Shown here: positions 45,028 through 52,440 of the stretch, in pieces
Numbering within the stretch: position 1 is the first letter of the stretch
Layout: every line of letters starts with the position of its first letter
DNA from: GCA-002733465 sp039969155
GTDB taxonomy: Bacteria > Pseudomonadota > Gammaproteobacteria > Enterobacterales > Kangiellaceae
Length of the DNA stretch: 64,000 nucleotides
Assembly: GCA_039969155.1 (NCBI GenBank)
Contig: JBDVOJ010000015.1
Coordinates: forward strand, 1-64,000
Reading direction: 5' to 3'
Notes under the pieces: generated by a model
What the model was told of the DNA's origin: nothing
The model's database searches: none
What the model saw: only the letters and a program-made list of their open reading frames with translations
Program-made: the position numbers and the translations under genes

Positions 45028-46557
45028 ATGAATCAATTCATAATAAAGCCGGGCAAATTATCGCTTTCTGATTGCCGCACCATTTTCGAAAATCGAGTTC
45101 AGTTTACTTTAGATCATTCTTGTTTTGAATTGGTTAACCGCTCAGCGGAAACAGTGCAAAAAGTGATCGACGAAAAGCGAACGGTGTATGGTATCAATAC
45201 GGGATTTGGTTTGTTAGCTTCAACCAGTATCCCAGACGATAAACTACAGCTCTTGCAAGAGAGCTTAGTTCTGTCTCATGCTGCAGGAATAGGGGATGCT
45301 CTGGACAAAAACACCACTCGATTATTAATAGCTCTAAAAGTCAGCAGCTTATCGCAAGGCTTTTCCGGAATTCGTTTACAAGTAATTCAAACACTCATAG
45401 ACCTTATCAATCATGATATTTATCCTGTAATTCCTAAAAAGGGTTCTGTAGGGGCGTCTGGAGATCTGGCACCTTTAGCTCATATGAGTTGTATGTTATT
45501 GGGTGTTGGCGAAGTATTCTATCGCGGCGAGCGAACTTCCGCTGAAGAAGCTTTAAAAGCGGTAGGGATTAATAAGACAGATCTTGCGGCTAAGGAAGGT
45601 TTGGCGTTATTAAACGGTACGCAGGCGTCAACGGCAATAGCTCTTTCGGGACTATTTAAAGCAGAAAACTGTTTTGCTGCAGCAATTGTAGCCGGTAGTT
45701 TATCGGTAGATGCTGCACTTGGAAGTATCGCGCCTTTTGACCATAGAATTCATCAAGCTCGCGGCCATGCTGGTCAATGTATTGTCGCAAAAGCTTACAG
45801 ACAACTTTTAGAAGGCAGTCAACTATTGGACTCTCACGCTGACTGTGGAAAAGTACAAGATCCCTACTCTCTTCGTTGTCAACCACAAGTCATGGGCGCG
45901 GCACTTGATCAGATTAAATTTCAAGCCAGCGTATTACACACTGAAGCCAACGCGGTATCTGATAATCCACTAGTTTTTGCTGATTCTGGCGACATTATCT
46001 CTGGTGGAAACTTTCACGCCGAACCTGTTGCTTTGGCAGCTGATGGCTTGGCCATAGCCGCAGCTGAAGTCGGCGCTATAAGCGAACGTAGAATTGCATT
46101 AATGTTAGACAAACACTTAAGCCAATTACCGCCATTTCTGGTAAACGATAGTGGCGTCAACTCAGGCTTTATGATCGCCCAAGTAACTGCGGCAGCTTTA
46201 GCGAGTGAGAATAAGACATTGGCTCATCCTGCCTCAGTAGATAGCCTCCCTACTTCAGCTAACCAGGAAGACCACGTAAGTATGGCAACTTTCGCAGCCT
46301 GCAAATTAAATGAACTCGCGGATAACCTTGCCGGTGTGATTGCAGTAGAGCTTTTATGTGCCGCTCAGGGGGTCGAATTGCGAGCGCCTCTCAAGCCTTC
46401 TACTAAATGTTCAGAAGCGATTGAGTTAATTAGAACCAAGGCGGCGTTTTATGAAAAAGACCGATACATGGCCAGCGATATAGAAGGCATTATTGATTTG
46501 ATTGTTGCGGGAAGTTTTAACGGTTTTGCAAGAGATCTTGAGCTTCCTTCCACCTGA
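45028..46557 (+). CDS. hutH: Histidine ammonia-lyase
   Basis: A 509-residue enzyme that deaminates histidine to urocanate. The self-formed MIO cofactor comes from Ala143-Ser144-Gly145 in GSVGASGDLAPLAHM. YGINTGFG (from 54) and QVTAAALASENKTLAHPASVDSLP-type stretches are family-typical. AGAGGA precedes the ATG; 38 bases after hutU; a strong terminator follows. The next pathway enzyme after HutU, imidazolonepropionase (hutI), is not encoded in this window. Confidence 0.97.
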   Translation: MNQFIIKPGKLSLSDCRTIFENRVQFTLDHSCFELVNRSAETVQKVIDEKRTVYGINTGFGLLASTSIPDDKLQLLQESLVLSHAAGIGDALDKNTTRLLIALKVSSLSQGFSGIRLQVIQTLIDLINHDIYPVIPKKGSVGASGDLAPLAHMSCMLLGVGEVFYRGERTSAEEALKAVGINKTDLAAKEGLALLNGTQASTAIALSGLFKAENCFAAAIVAGSLSVDAALGSIAPFDHRIHQARGHAGQCIVAKAYRQLLEGSQLLDSHADCGKVQDPYSLRCQPQVMGAALDQIKFQASVLHTEANAVSDNPLVFADSGDIISGGNFHAEPVALAADGLAIAAAEVGAISERRIALMLDKHLSQLPPFLVNDSGVNSGFMIAQVTAAALASENKTLAHPASVDSLPTSANQEDHVSMATFAACKLNELADNLAGVIAVELLCAAQGVELRAPLKPSTKCSEAIELIRTKAAFYEKDRYMASDIEGIIDLIVAGSFNGFARDLELPST

Positions 46558-46588
46558 TCGTTCGACTCAAAAACATCAAAGTATTCAA

Positions 46589-46627
46589 AAACAAAGTGAC
46601 AGTAACTAATTCGCTGTCACAGTTTTA
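46589..46627 (+). terminator. Intrinsic terminator after hutH
   Basis: GTGACAG (46596-46602) and CTGTCAC (46614-46620) with an 11-base loop, then AGTTTT. The flanking AAAACAAA can extend the stem. Confidence 0.75.
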
Positions 46628-46708
46628 AAATAATGTCTTACTTGTTCGCTCTTTTTCCCAATAACAATTAGAGCGTGTTGACCTTTCGTCCTTCGGCACG
46701 CACTAGTT

Positions 46709-47857
46709 TTAAGGCAAATAAATTGCTGGATTCTGCTCTCTTAAATTGTAGCGAGAAGTCATAACTTCTCCGTAAGCTCCAGCACTGCGGATTGCAATGA
46801 GATCACCACGTTGCGTTTCTGGCAAACTAACCGCCTTTCCAAAACAATCACTCGATTCACAGATAGGACCAACCACATCATAGTTCAGTGGCGGCTTTTT
46901 ACTGGTTAAATTTTCGATTTCATGGAAACTTTGATAAAGCGCTGGTCGCATTAGTTCCGTCATACCGGCATCTAGAATGACAAAATTGGTGGCTCGACCA
47001 GGCTTTACATAGAGAACTCGGCTGATCAAACTTCCGCATTGCGCTACGATAGATCGCCCGAGTTCAAAATGAATTTGTTGGTCTTCTTTTCTCTCTAAAA
47101 ATTGATCAAAAATCGCGAAATAATCTCTAAAATTAGGCACTGAATGATTATCAGGATCTGAATACTCAACACCTAGACCTCCTCCCAAGTTAATGTGTTT
47201 GATCACTTGACCTTGCTCGAGCATCCACTGATGAATGTCATTTACTCGAATACAAAGCCCCTTGAAAACATTTAGGTCGGTAATTTGTGAACCAATATGA
47301 AAGTGGATCCCTGTCAGATCAATATTTTTAGACTGCTTAACAAGTTTTATTACTTCAGGCAAATCAGACTGATTGACTCCAAACTTGTTTTCATCAAGTC
47401 CTGTTGTAATATATTTATGAGTTTTAGCATCCACATTGGGATTTATTCTAATTGCAATTTCAGCTACTTGTTCAGTTGATTGGGCAATTTGATTGATTAC
47501 TTCAATTTCTTGTAGCGACTCACAATTAAATGCCTTAATCTGTTTTTCTAAAGCATATTTAATCTCAGAATCACTCTTACCAACTCCGGCAAATAAAACT
47601 TTGTCTGGTTCAAACCCACTCTCTAAAGCAACTTTAATTTCATTGCCACTCACACAATCGGCCCCCAAACCATAGCTGCATATTTCTTGTAAGATGCGCG
47701 AATTACTATTCGCTTTTACCGCATAATGAATATCAAAGTCATAATCAGAAGCGAGCTTTCTGACTTCTGCTAAAGACTCTCTCAGTAAATCGAGGTCGTA
47801 GTAATAAAATGGCGTTTGGTACTGATTTAGTTTTTGAATTATAGCTGCATCAAACAT
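46709..47857 (-). CDS. lysA: Diaminopimelate decarboxylase
   Basis: A 382-residue PLP enzyme for the last step of lysine synthesis. PLP lysine in HYAVKANSN, HFHIGSQI, GGGLGVEY and the active-site CESSDCFG and AGAYG motifs are present. It is shorter than E. coli LysA (about 420). Its ATG lies inside the end of lysC (8-base overlap), so translation is coupled. Third gene of asd-lysC-lysA. Confidence 0.95.
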   Translation of the reverse strand: MFDAAIIQKLNQYQTPFYYYDLDLLRESLAEVRKLASDYDFDIHYAVKANSNSRILQEICSYGLGADCVSGNEIKVALESGFEPDKVLFAGVGKSDSEIKYALEKQIKAFNCESLQEIEVINQIAQSTEQVAEIAIRINPNVDAKTHKYITTGLDENKFGVNQSDLPEVIKLVKQSKNIDLTGIHFHIGSQITDLNVFKGLCIRVNDIHQWMLEQGQVIKHINLGGGLGVEYSDPDNHSVPNFRDYFAIFDQFLERKEDQQIHFELGRSIVAQCGSLISRVLYVKPGRATNFVILDAGMTELMRPALYQSFHEIENLTSKKPPLNYDVVGPICESSDCFGKAVSLPETQRGDLIAIRSAGAYGEVMTSRYNLREQNPAIYLP

Positions 47858-49166
47858 TAAACAATCCTCTTTGAAGGGATTTTAATGCTTCTACTTTGGA
47901 GTTCTCTGATACCAACACTGAAATATTGTGCGGGCTACCTCCAAAAGATATCATTCGAATAGGAATATCCCTTAATGAAGAAATTACCATTGAATTAACA
48001 GTGTGATTTTCTATTAGGTATTCACCCACAACGCAAACGATTGACAATTCCTCATCAACTTCCACTTCTCCGAATATTTTAAGGGAATCGACTATTTCGT
48101 CGAGGAATTGAGTATCGTCGATTGTTACAGACACAGCCACTTCCGATGTGGTCACCATATCGATCGAAGTGTGATATAGCTCGAAAACTTCAAATATTCG
48201 TCTAAGAAAGCCCTGCGCCTGGAGCATTTCACTTGAACGAATTTTAATGGCCGTGATCCCGCTCTTGGCAGCAACGGCTTTCACCTTGGCTCGCTCTGTA
48301 CTGCCTCCTATAAGCGTGCCTTCAGCGGTTGGCTGCAAAGTATTAAGTAATCTTACTGGAATTGCACATCTCCGCGCGGGTTTAATGCTAGCAGGATGCA
48401 AGATCTTGGCACCAAAATACGCAAGCTCAGCGGCTTCATCGTAAGACATTTGACGAATGGGATAGGTGGAATCAACATATCGAGGATCATTGTTGTGCAT
48501 GCCGTCAATATCTGTCCAAATTTGCAATTCGTCCGCATTGATAGCAGCAGCAAAAAGTGAAGCAGAATAGTCGCTGCCTCCTCGTTGTAAATTAGAAACT
48601 TCCCCAAACGCATTTCTGCAAATAAATCCTTGAGTAACAAATATACGGGTCTGCTCGTGAGCCTCTATATTGGCTGAAAGCTGTTGACTTAAGTACTGTT
48701 CATCTGGCCGATTATCGGTATTCAGTTTCAATAACGACAGTGCTGAAAGCTGACAGCATGTCTGCTGTTGTTCCTGTAATAAAAGTGAAAACAGCTCCGT
48801 TGAGATGATTTCTCCTTTAGCTAACAAATGAAATTCAAGTGAAGCGACAAACCTTTGTCTGACGTTGTCTAACACATCTTGGAGCTGGCTCTGTACAAAC
48901 TCTAACGCTTGTTGTCGGTTGACCTCTTTATCATATAGCTCGTCAATATAGACATTGTAATGAGCCATTAACTCTCTTGTATCAGCTTCAGCTTGTTCGA
49001 TATTACGATCTCGAATTGCGGCAAAAATAGAAAGCAATGTGTCAGTCGTACCTGAAACAGCCGAAAGTACGACAATAACTTTTTCTTGTTGATTAACAAT
49101 TTTGGCAATATTTTTCATTCTCTGAGCGCTGCCCAAAGATGTTCCACCAAACTTTAACACTTTCAT
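47850..49166 (-). CDS. lysC: Aspartate kinase
   Basis: A 438-residue enzyme, first step of the aspartate pathway. The N-terminal KFGGTSLGSAQRM, later QRGGSDYSASLFAAAI and IWTDIDGM motifs define the kinase; two C-terminal ACT domains (about 300-438, with TSIDMVTTSEVAVSVTID) bind lysine or threonine. It is monofunctional, with no homoserine dehydrogenase fusion. Four bases after asd, overlapping lysA. Allosteric lysine control is likely from family knowledge. Confidence 0.95.
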   Translation of the reverse strand: MKVLKFGGTSLGSAQRMKNIAKIVNQQEKVIVVLSAVSGTTDTLLSIFAAIRDRNIEQAEADTRELMAHYNVYIDELYDKEVNRQQALEFVQSQLQDVLDNVRQRFVASLEFHLLAKGEIISTELFSLLLQEQQQTCCQLSALSLLKLNTDNRPDEQYLSQQLSANIEAHEQTRIFVTQGFICRNAFGEVSNLQRGGSDYSASLFAAAINADELQIWTDIDGMHNNDPRYVDSTYPIRQMSYDEAAELAYFGAKILHPASIKPARRCAIPVRLLNTLQPTAEGTLIGGSTERAKVKAVAAKSGITAIKIRSSEMLQAQGFLRRIFEVFELYHTSIDMVTTSEVAVSVTIDDTQFLDEIVDSLKIFGEVEVDEELSIVCVVGEYLIENHTVNSMVISSLRDIPIRMISFGGSPHNISVLVSENSKVEALKSLQRGLFNV

Positions 49167-49170
49167 TGGA

Positions 49171-50184
49171 TTACCCTGCCGTTTGTTCGGCTATCAGACA
49201 CTCTGCAATTTGAATGGCATTTAATGCAGCGCCTTTCCAAAGTTGGTCGGCAACTACCCACAATGCAAGACCATTATCACAGGAAATATCTTCCCTGATT
49301 CTTCCAACATAGGTATCCATCTTTTCGCTGGCGTCTATTGGAGTAGGATACCCACCATCTTGGCGATCATCTACCACAGTAATTCCTTCGCAGGCAGCCA
49401 GTGCTTCACGCGCCTTTTGCTCACCAATTCGCTCCTGAGTTTCTATATTAATTGCTTCGGAATGTGCACGGATTACCGGTACTCGAACGCAGTTCGCTGC
49501 TATTCGAATACTCGGATCATCGAGAATCTTTTTGGTCTCATCGACCATTTTCATCTCTTCTTTGGTGTAACCGTTTTCTTGAAACACGTCTATATGAGGA
49601 ATAACATTGTAAGCTATCTGCTTAGTAAAGCTGTTAACACTCACTTTTCCTCCACTGCTAAGCGCGGAAGTTTGATTCTCTAATTCACTGATCGCAGCCT
49701 GTCCCGCACCAGATACGGCTTGATAGGTTGATACCACAATACGACGAATAGGCGATATTTGGTGCAATGGATTGAGTGCAACCACCATTTGAATGGTCGA
49801 GCAATTAGGGTTTGCAATTATTCCTGAATGAGATTTAAGAGCACTAGAATTAACTTCTGGTACAACAAGTGGAACGTTTTTATCTAAACGAAAAGCGCTA
49901 CTATTATCAATAACAATAGCACCTTTCTCCGCGGCTATTGGTGCGTATTTCTTACTGTGTTCACCACTGGTCGCAAAGAATATGAAGTCAATATCATCAA
50001 GTAAATCAACCGAGAAATTGCTTACTTGAATATCGCCAAACGCAGTTTTAACCGTTTTTCCGTGTGAACGCTCAGAACCAAAAAGAACTAGTTGTTTAAT
50101 CGGAAATTTTCTTAATGCCAGTAATTTGATGATCTCTTGACCAACGGCTCCGGTAGCCCCTGCAATTGCAACTCGATAATTCAC
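49171..50184 (-). CDS. asd: Aspartate-semialdehyde dehydrogenase
   Basis: A 337-residue NADPH enzyme. The cofactor motif GATGAVGQEI, catalytic cysteine in NPNCSTIQMV and catalytic histidine in RVPVIRAHSEA are visible. The size and style fit the shorter Gram-positive-like/ Pseudomonas-type Asd rather than the E. coli enzyme. Start GTG 50184. First gene of the lysine operon; the promoter was not identified. Confidence 0.95.
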   Translation of the reverse strand: MNYRVAIAGATGAVGQEIIKLLALRKFPIKQLVLFGSERSHGKTVKTAFGDIQVSNFSVDLLDDIDFIFFATSGEHSKKYAPIAAEKGAIVIDNSSAFRLDKNVPLVVPEVNSSALKSHSGIIANPNCSTIQMVVALNPLHQISPIRRIVVSTYQAVSGAGQAAISELENQTSALSSGGKVSVNSFTKQIAYNVIPHIDVFQENGYTKEEMKMVDETKKILDDPSIRIAANCVRVPVIRAHSEAINIETQERIGEQKAREALAACEGITVVDDRQDGGYPTPIDASEKMDTYVGRIREDISCDNGLALWVVADQLWKGAALNAIQIAECLIAEQTAG

Positions 50185-50343
50185 TGATTTAAGCCTTACT
50201 TGGTTAATCTATATAATAAAAACAGCCAGAATACATCAGTATACGGATTAATACCGAATAATTTTTGGTTATGTGTAGCTCTCAAACAAGCAACTGCCCC
50301 AAACCTAAGTAAACTATATAACCTTTTAATATGATACTTTTTC

Positions 50344-50373
50344 TTGACCTCTCAAAATATTGCGTGATATAAA
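50344..50373 (+). promoter_or_regulatory. Strong sigma-70 promoter for the attenuated leader
   Basis: TTGACC (50344-50349), 18 bases, TATAAA (50368-50373), with TG one base before the -10 box (extended -10). Transcription would start near 50380 and run into the leader peptide gene. Confidence 0.7.
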
Positions 50374-50421
50374 TGAATCAACTTTACGCGATAGAATTTA
50401 AAAACTGAACTAAACAGAACT

Positions 50422-50562
50422 ATGAACCTTACTACTAACACCTTTAACAAACCAGCTATGAACATGGGATATCCTATGCTCGCGGCCGTTTGTACTTGGT
50501 GTTTTTCTATGTTTAAACAAGTGCGTATTTCAATTAAACATAGAAAACGGGTGGTGTTCTAG
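50422..50562 (+). CDS. Putative leader peptide gene of an attenuator
   Basis: A 46-codon open frame with five Met, and the string VCTWCFSMF near its middle, ending in RVVF. It lies between a strong promoter and an intrinsic terminator, upstream of a regulator gene. The Shine-Dalgarno before ATG 50422 is poor; ATG 50476, behind GGGA, would give a 28-residue peptide. Its last codons overlap the GGGTGGT arm that can pair with the terminator. Coding status is an inference from the layout. Confidence 0.4.
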   Translation: MNLTTNTFNKPAMNMGYPMLAAVCTWCFSMFKQVRISIKHRKRVVF

Positions 50563-50623
50563 CGAATTTAGTTGAAGAAAAAGAATTCAAAAAAACCACC
50601 CAGCCAAAAGCTCGGTGGTTTTT
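50503..50623 (+). promoter_or_regulatory. Attenuator: leader hairpin with competing antiterminator
   Basis: Hairpin 1: TTTTCTATGTTTAA (50503-50516) pairs perfectly with 50534-50547, a 14-base stem and 17-base loop. Directly after it GGGTGGT (50549-50555) can pair with ACCACCC (50595-50601), which is also the left arm of the terminator. The two structures exclude each other. A ribosome reaching the leader stop (50560-50562) would cover GGGTGGT and favour termination. Confidence 0.55.
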
Positions 50624-50627
50624 TTTT
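50589..50627 (+). terminator. Intrinsic terminator before the solo CysB-like gene
   Basis: AAAAACCACC (50591-50600), inner AGC-CAAAA-GCT pair, and GGTGGTTTTT (50614-50623) followed by further T. The poly-A and poly-T flanks make it bidirectional. It lies upstream of, not after, the gene at 50672, so that gene is read only if the terminator is bypassed or a later promoter exists. Confidence 0.9.
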
Positions 50628-50671
50628 GCTTTAAAAACTAACTTTCAACATCTATTAAAGGGAACAAGGAA

Positions 50672-50983
50672 ATGAAATTACAACAACTAAGATTCATACT
50701 CGCTATAGCCGAAAATGGATTAAACATCACTCAAGCCTCTGAGCGACTGTACACATCACAACCAGGTGTCAGCAAACAGCTTCGCCTACTAGAGGAAGAG
50801 CTTGGTATCAAAATATTCGAGAGAAATGGAAAAAACTTGGCAGGCATAACTGAACAAGGCAATGTTGTATTACAAAAAGCGACAGCGATAATGCAAGAAA
50901 TCAATGAGATAAAACAATACTCAAACGAGCAAAATCCATCGCGTAGACCATTGCCTTTACAAACTAGCCTAGTGGCTGCTTAA
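50672..50983 (+). CDS. Stand-alone CysB-like LysR-type DNA-binding domain
   Basis: A 103-residue protein equal to the N-terminal winged helix and linker of CysB-type LysR regulators: MKLQQLRFILAIAENGLN, LYTSQPGVSKQLRLLEEELG and KIFERNGKNLAG. Full CysB proteins have about 320 residues; here the inducer-binding domain is missing and the chain stops soon after the linker helix. I saw no remnant of the missing domain in the other frames, and the next gene converges 15 bases downstream. It may be a working single-domain regulator or a deletion remnant. Upstream attenuator suggests controlled expression. AAGGA before the ATG. Confidence 0.8.
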   Translation: MKLQQLRFILAIAENGLNITQASERLYTSQPGVSKQLRLLEEELGIKIFERNGKNLAGITEQGNVVLQKATAIMQEINEIKQYSNEQNPSRRPLPLQTSLVAA

Positions 50984-50998
50984 CATAAATGGATTATT

Positions 50999-51532
50999 TT
51001 ATTGCACGAGCACAAGGCTGCTCTGTTCGAGTACGCCTTGTCTGAATTGTTCGAATTCTGACTGTGCAACAAAATAAAGTTCACCTTTCGTTTCCGGACG
51101 ACCAGTTAAAAAATAGTTCTTAATTTTCTTATTTCTTCTGTAACGCTCACCGATTGGATGCAATTGATTTGATTTACCACATCGATGAACCAGTAACCAA
51201 GGTGCATTTGGTAGGTTAAATTTTCCGCTGGCTTTAGGCGTAGCGCCAATCTTTATGGCAATCTCTTTCCACCGTTTTCCATGTCCCGCTTCATTAAATA
51301 ACTCATAAGCAATCGCATGAGCGAACTCATGCAAAATAGTATCTCTAACAACTTCTTCGCTATTATTCAAAGCATGACTGCGACTTATACAAATTTCCTT
51401 GCTCGACAATCGGCAGATCCCAGCTCGCCTCTTGGCATTATCGAAACTTACTGTCCATTGGGAAAGAAACGCAAACTCTCGTGTTAATTGTTGCTTGATT
51501 TCATCGATTATTAAGGCTGTTGTATCTAGCAT
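50999..51532 (-). CDS. SprT-like zinc metalloprotease family protein
   Basis: A 177-residue protein with the SprT zinc motif HEFAHAIAYELF (His68, Glu69, His72) and a third ligand likely in the following GHGKRWKEIA. A C-terminal zinc-ribbon part is expected in the family; here only one cysteine-bearing turn (LLVHRCGKSN) is seen, so that part is reduced. Physiological role unknown. Its ATG overlaps the end of the GIY-YIG gene by seven bases. Confidence 0.85.
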   Translation of the reverse strand: MLDTTALIIDEIKQQLTREFAFLSQWTVSFDNAKRRAGICRLSSKEICISRSHALNNSEEVVRDTILHEFAHAIAYELFNEAGHGKRWKEIAIKIGATPKASGKFNLPNAPWLLVHRCGKSNQLHPIGERYRRNKKIKNYFLTGRPETKGELYFVAQSEFEQFRQGVLEQSSLVLVQ

Positions 51533-51849
51533 TGGATGCCTGTTTTTGATTGAATCGGAAGCGATTTATATTCTGTAAATTGATTTTCTGGGCTTTCTAT
51601 CAGTTCTATTTTCGCCGCTCGACTAATCTTTTTAATTTTAGCTTCTAATTGACTGGCTAGTGAGCGACTTTCTATCTGCTGAACAAATCGTAGGTATTTT
51701 GGTTTTCTTCCTCTAAAGAATTTAGCCCCCTTTTTCTTGCTGGGGGTGTTTCCAGCATGCTCATCCCATCGTCTTTCAACATCAGTTGTTATTCCGGTAT
51801 ATAACCGAGAGTCAGTTGCTTCGATGATGTATACGTACCAACTAGTCAT
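51526..51849 (-). CDS. GIY-YIG nuclease domain protein (YhbQ-like)
   Basis: A 107-residue single-domain GIY-YIG protein. WYVYIIEATDSRLYTGIT carries the two-strand signature (VYII and YTGIT), followed by the family arginine in DVERRWDEH and lysine-rich C terminus. Small UPF0213/YhbQ-type proteins of this kind are poorly characterised DNA-linked nucleases. It is in a two-gene unit with the SprT-like gene. Confidence 0.9.
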   Translation of the reverse strand: MTSWYVYIIEATDSRLYTGITTDVERRWDEHAGNTPSKKKGAKFFRGRKPKYLRFVQQIESRSLASQLEAKIKKISRAAKIELIESPENQFTEYKSLPIQSKTGIQC

Positions 51850-51995
51850 GCCCTATACCTTTCCCAAATAACAAGCTCTATGTATTCGCCTGACTCAATT
51901 TATCATTTTGGCCGACAACCCTCTATAAAGAATCAGTGAACATTTATAACTGCTGCTTTATAATAAGGTTTTTTAGTTACCACAGAGAGTCTAAA

Positions 51996-52355
51996 GTGAA
52001 CCAACAATTACCAGAAATTAAAATCGACGAGTCTTCTTTAGTCAAAGAGGAAGTTTATTCAGATCAAAAAATTGGCAGTGTGAGAGTTCTTACCCCTGTT
52101 CTAAAAACTGGTGAAGTCGACACTAGTCGCTCGATCAGTTATTACGGCCAAACCCAAGTAATGACTCCTGGTGGAGCGTTACCACTCAATTTCGAGCTTA
52201 AAGCCGATAGCCTTGAAGCTGCTCTAGATGCCTTCGGAGATGCAGCTAAAGAGTCAATGGAACAAACTATGAAAGAAATTCAAGAATACCAACGTGAACA
52301 AGCTTCAAAAATAGTGGTTCCAGGCCAGTCCAATTCTCAAATTCAAATGCCATAG
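51996..52355 (+). CDS. Conserved hypothetical protein
   Basis: A 119-residue protein that I cannot assign to a named family, although I recall similar short proteins in other gammaproteobacteria. It has an acidic N terminus, a beta-rich middle (IGSVRVLTPV and SISYYGQTQVMTPGGALPLNFEL) and a long amphipathic helix (about 68-103; KADSLEAALDAFGDAAKES). The start is GTG 51996; an upstream in-frame ATG (51936) adds 20 residues that look non-coding. Cytoplasmic by lack of a signal. Confidence 0.7.
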   Translation: MNQQLPEIKIDESSLVKEEVYSDQKIGSVRVLTPVLKTGEVDTSRSISYYGQTQVMTPGGALPLNFELKADSLEAALDAFGDAAKESMEQTMKEIQEYQREQASKIVVPGQSNSQIQMP

Positions 52356-52401
52356 TTCGATTAGGCGAATTCTATTCAGCAATATCCGAGAAAATAACTA
52401 G

Positions 52402-52431
52402 CGGGCTTTCAATTACCAGGTTAAAAGCCCG
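52402..52431. terminator. Hairpin between convergent genes before purL end
   Basis: CGGGCTTT (52402-52409) and AAAGCCCG (52424-52431) with a 14-base loop. T-content behind the stem is poor on both strands, so it may be a weak bidirectional terminator. Confidence 0.45.
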
Positions 52432-52440
52432 TTAATCTCA

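Noticed and set aside
50672..51000. Frameshifted full-length cysB
   Set aside because: The two other frames after the linker give no CysB effector-domain sequence, and the next gene begins within 15 bases, so a simple frameshift does not explain the short form.
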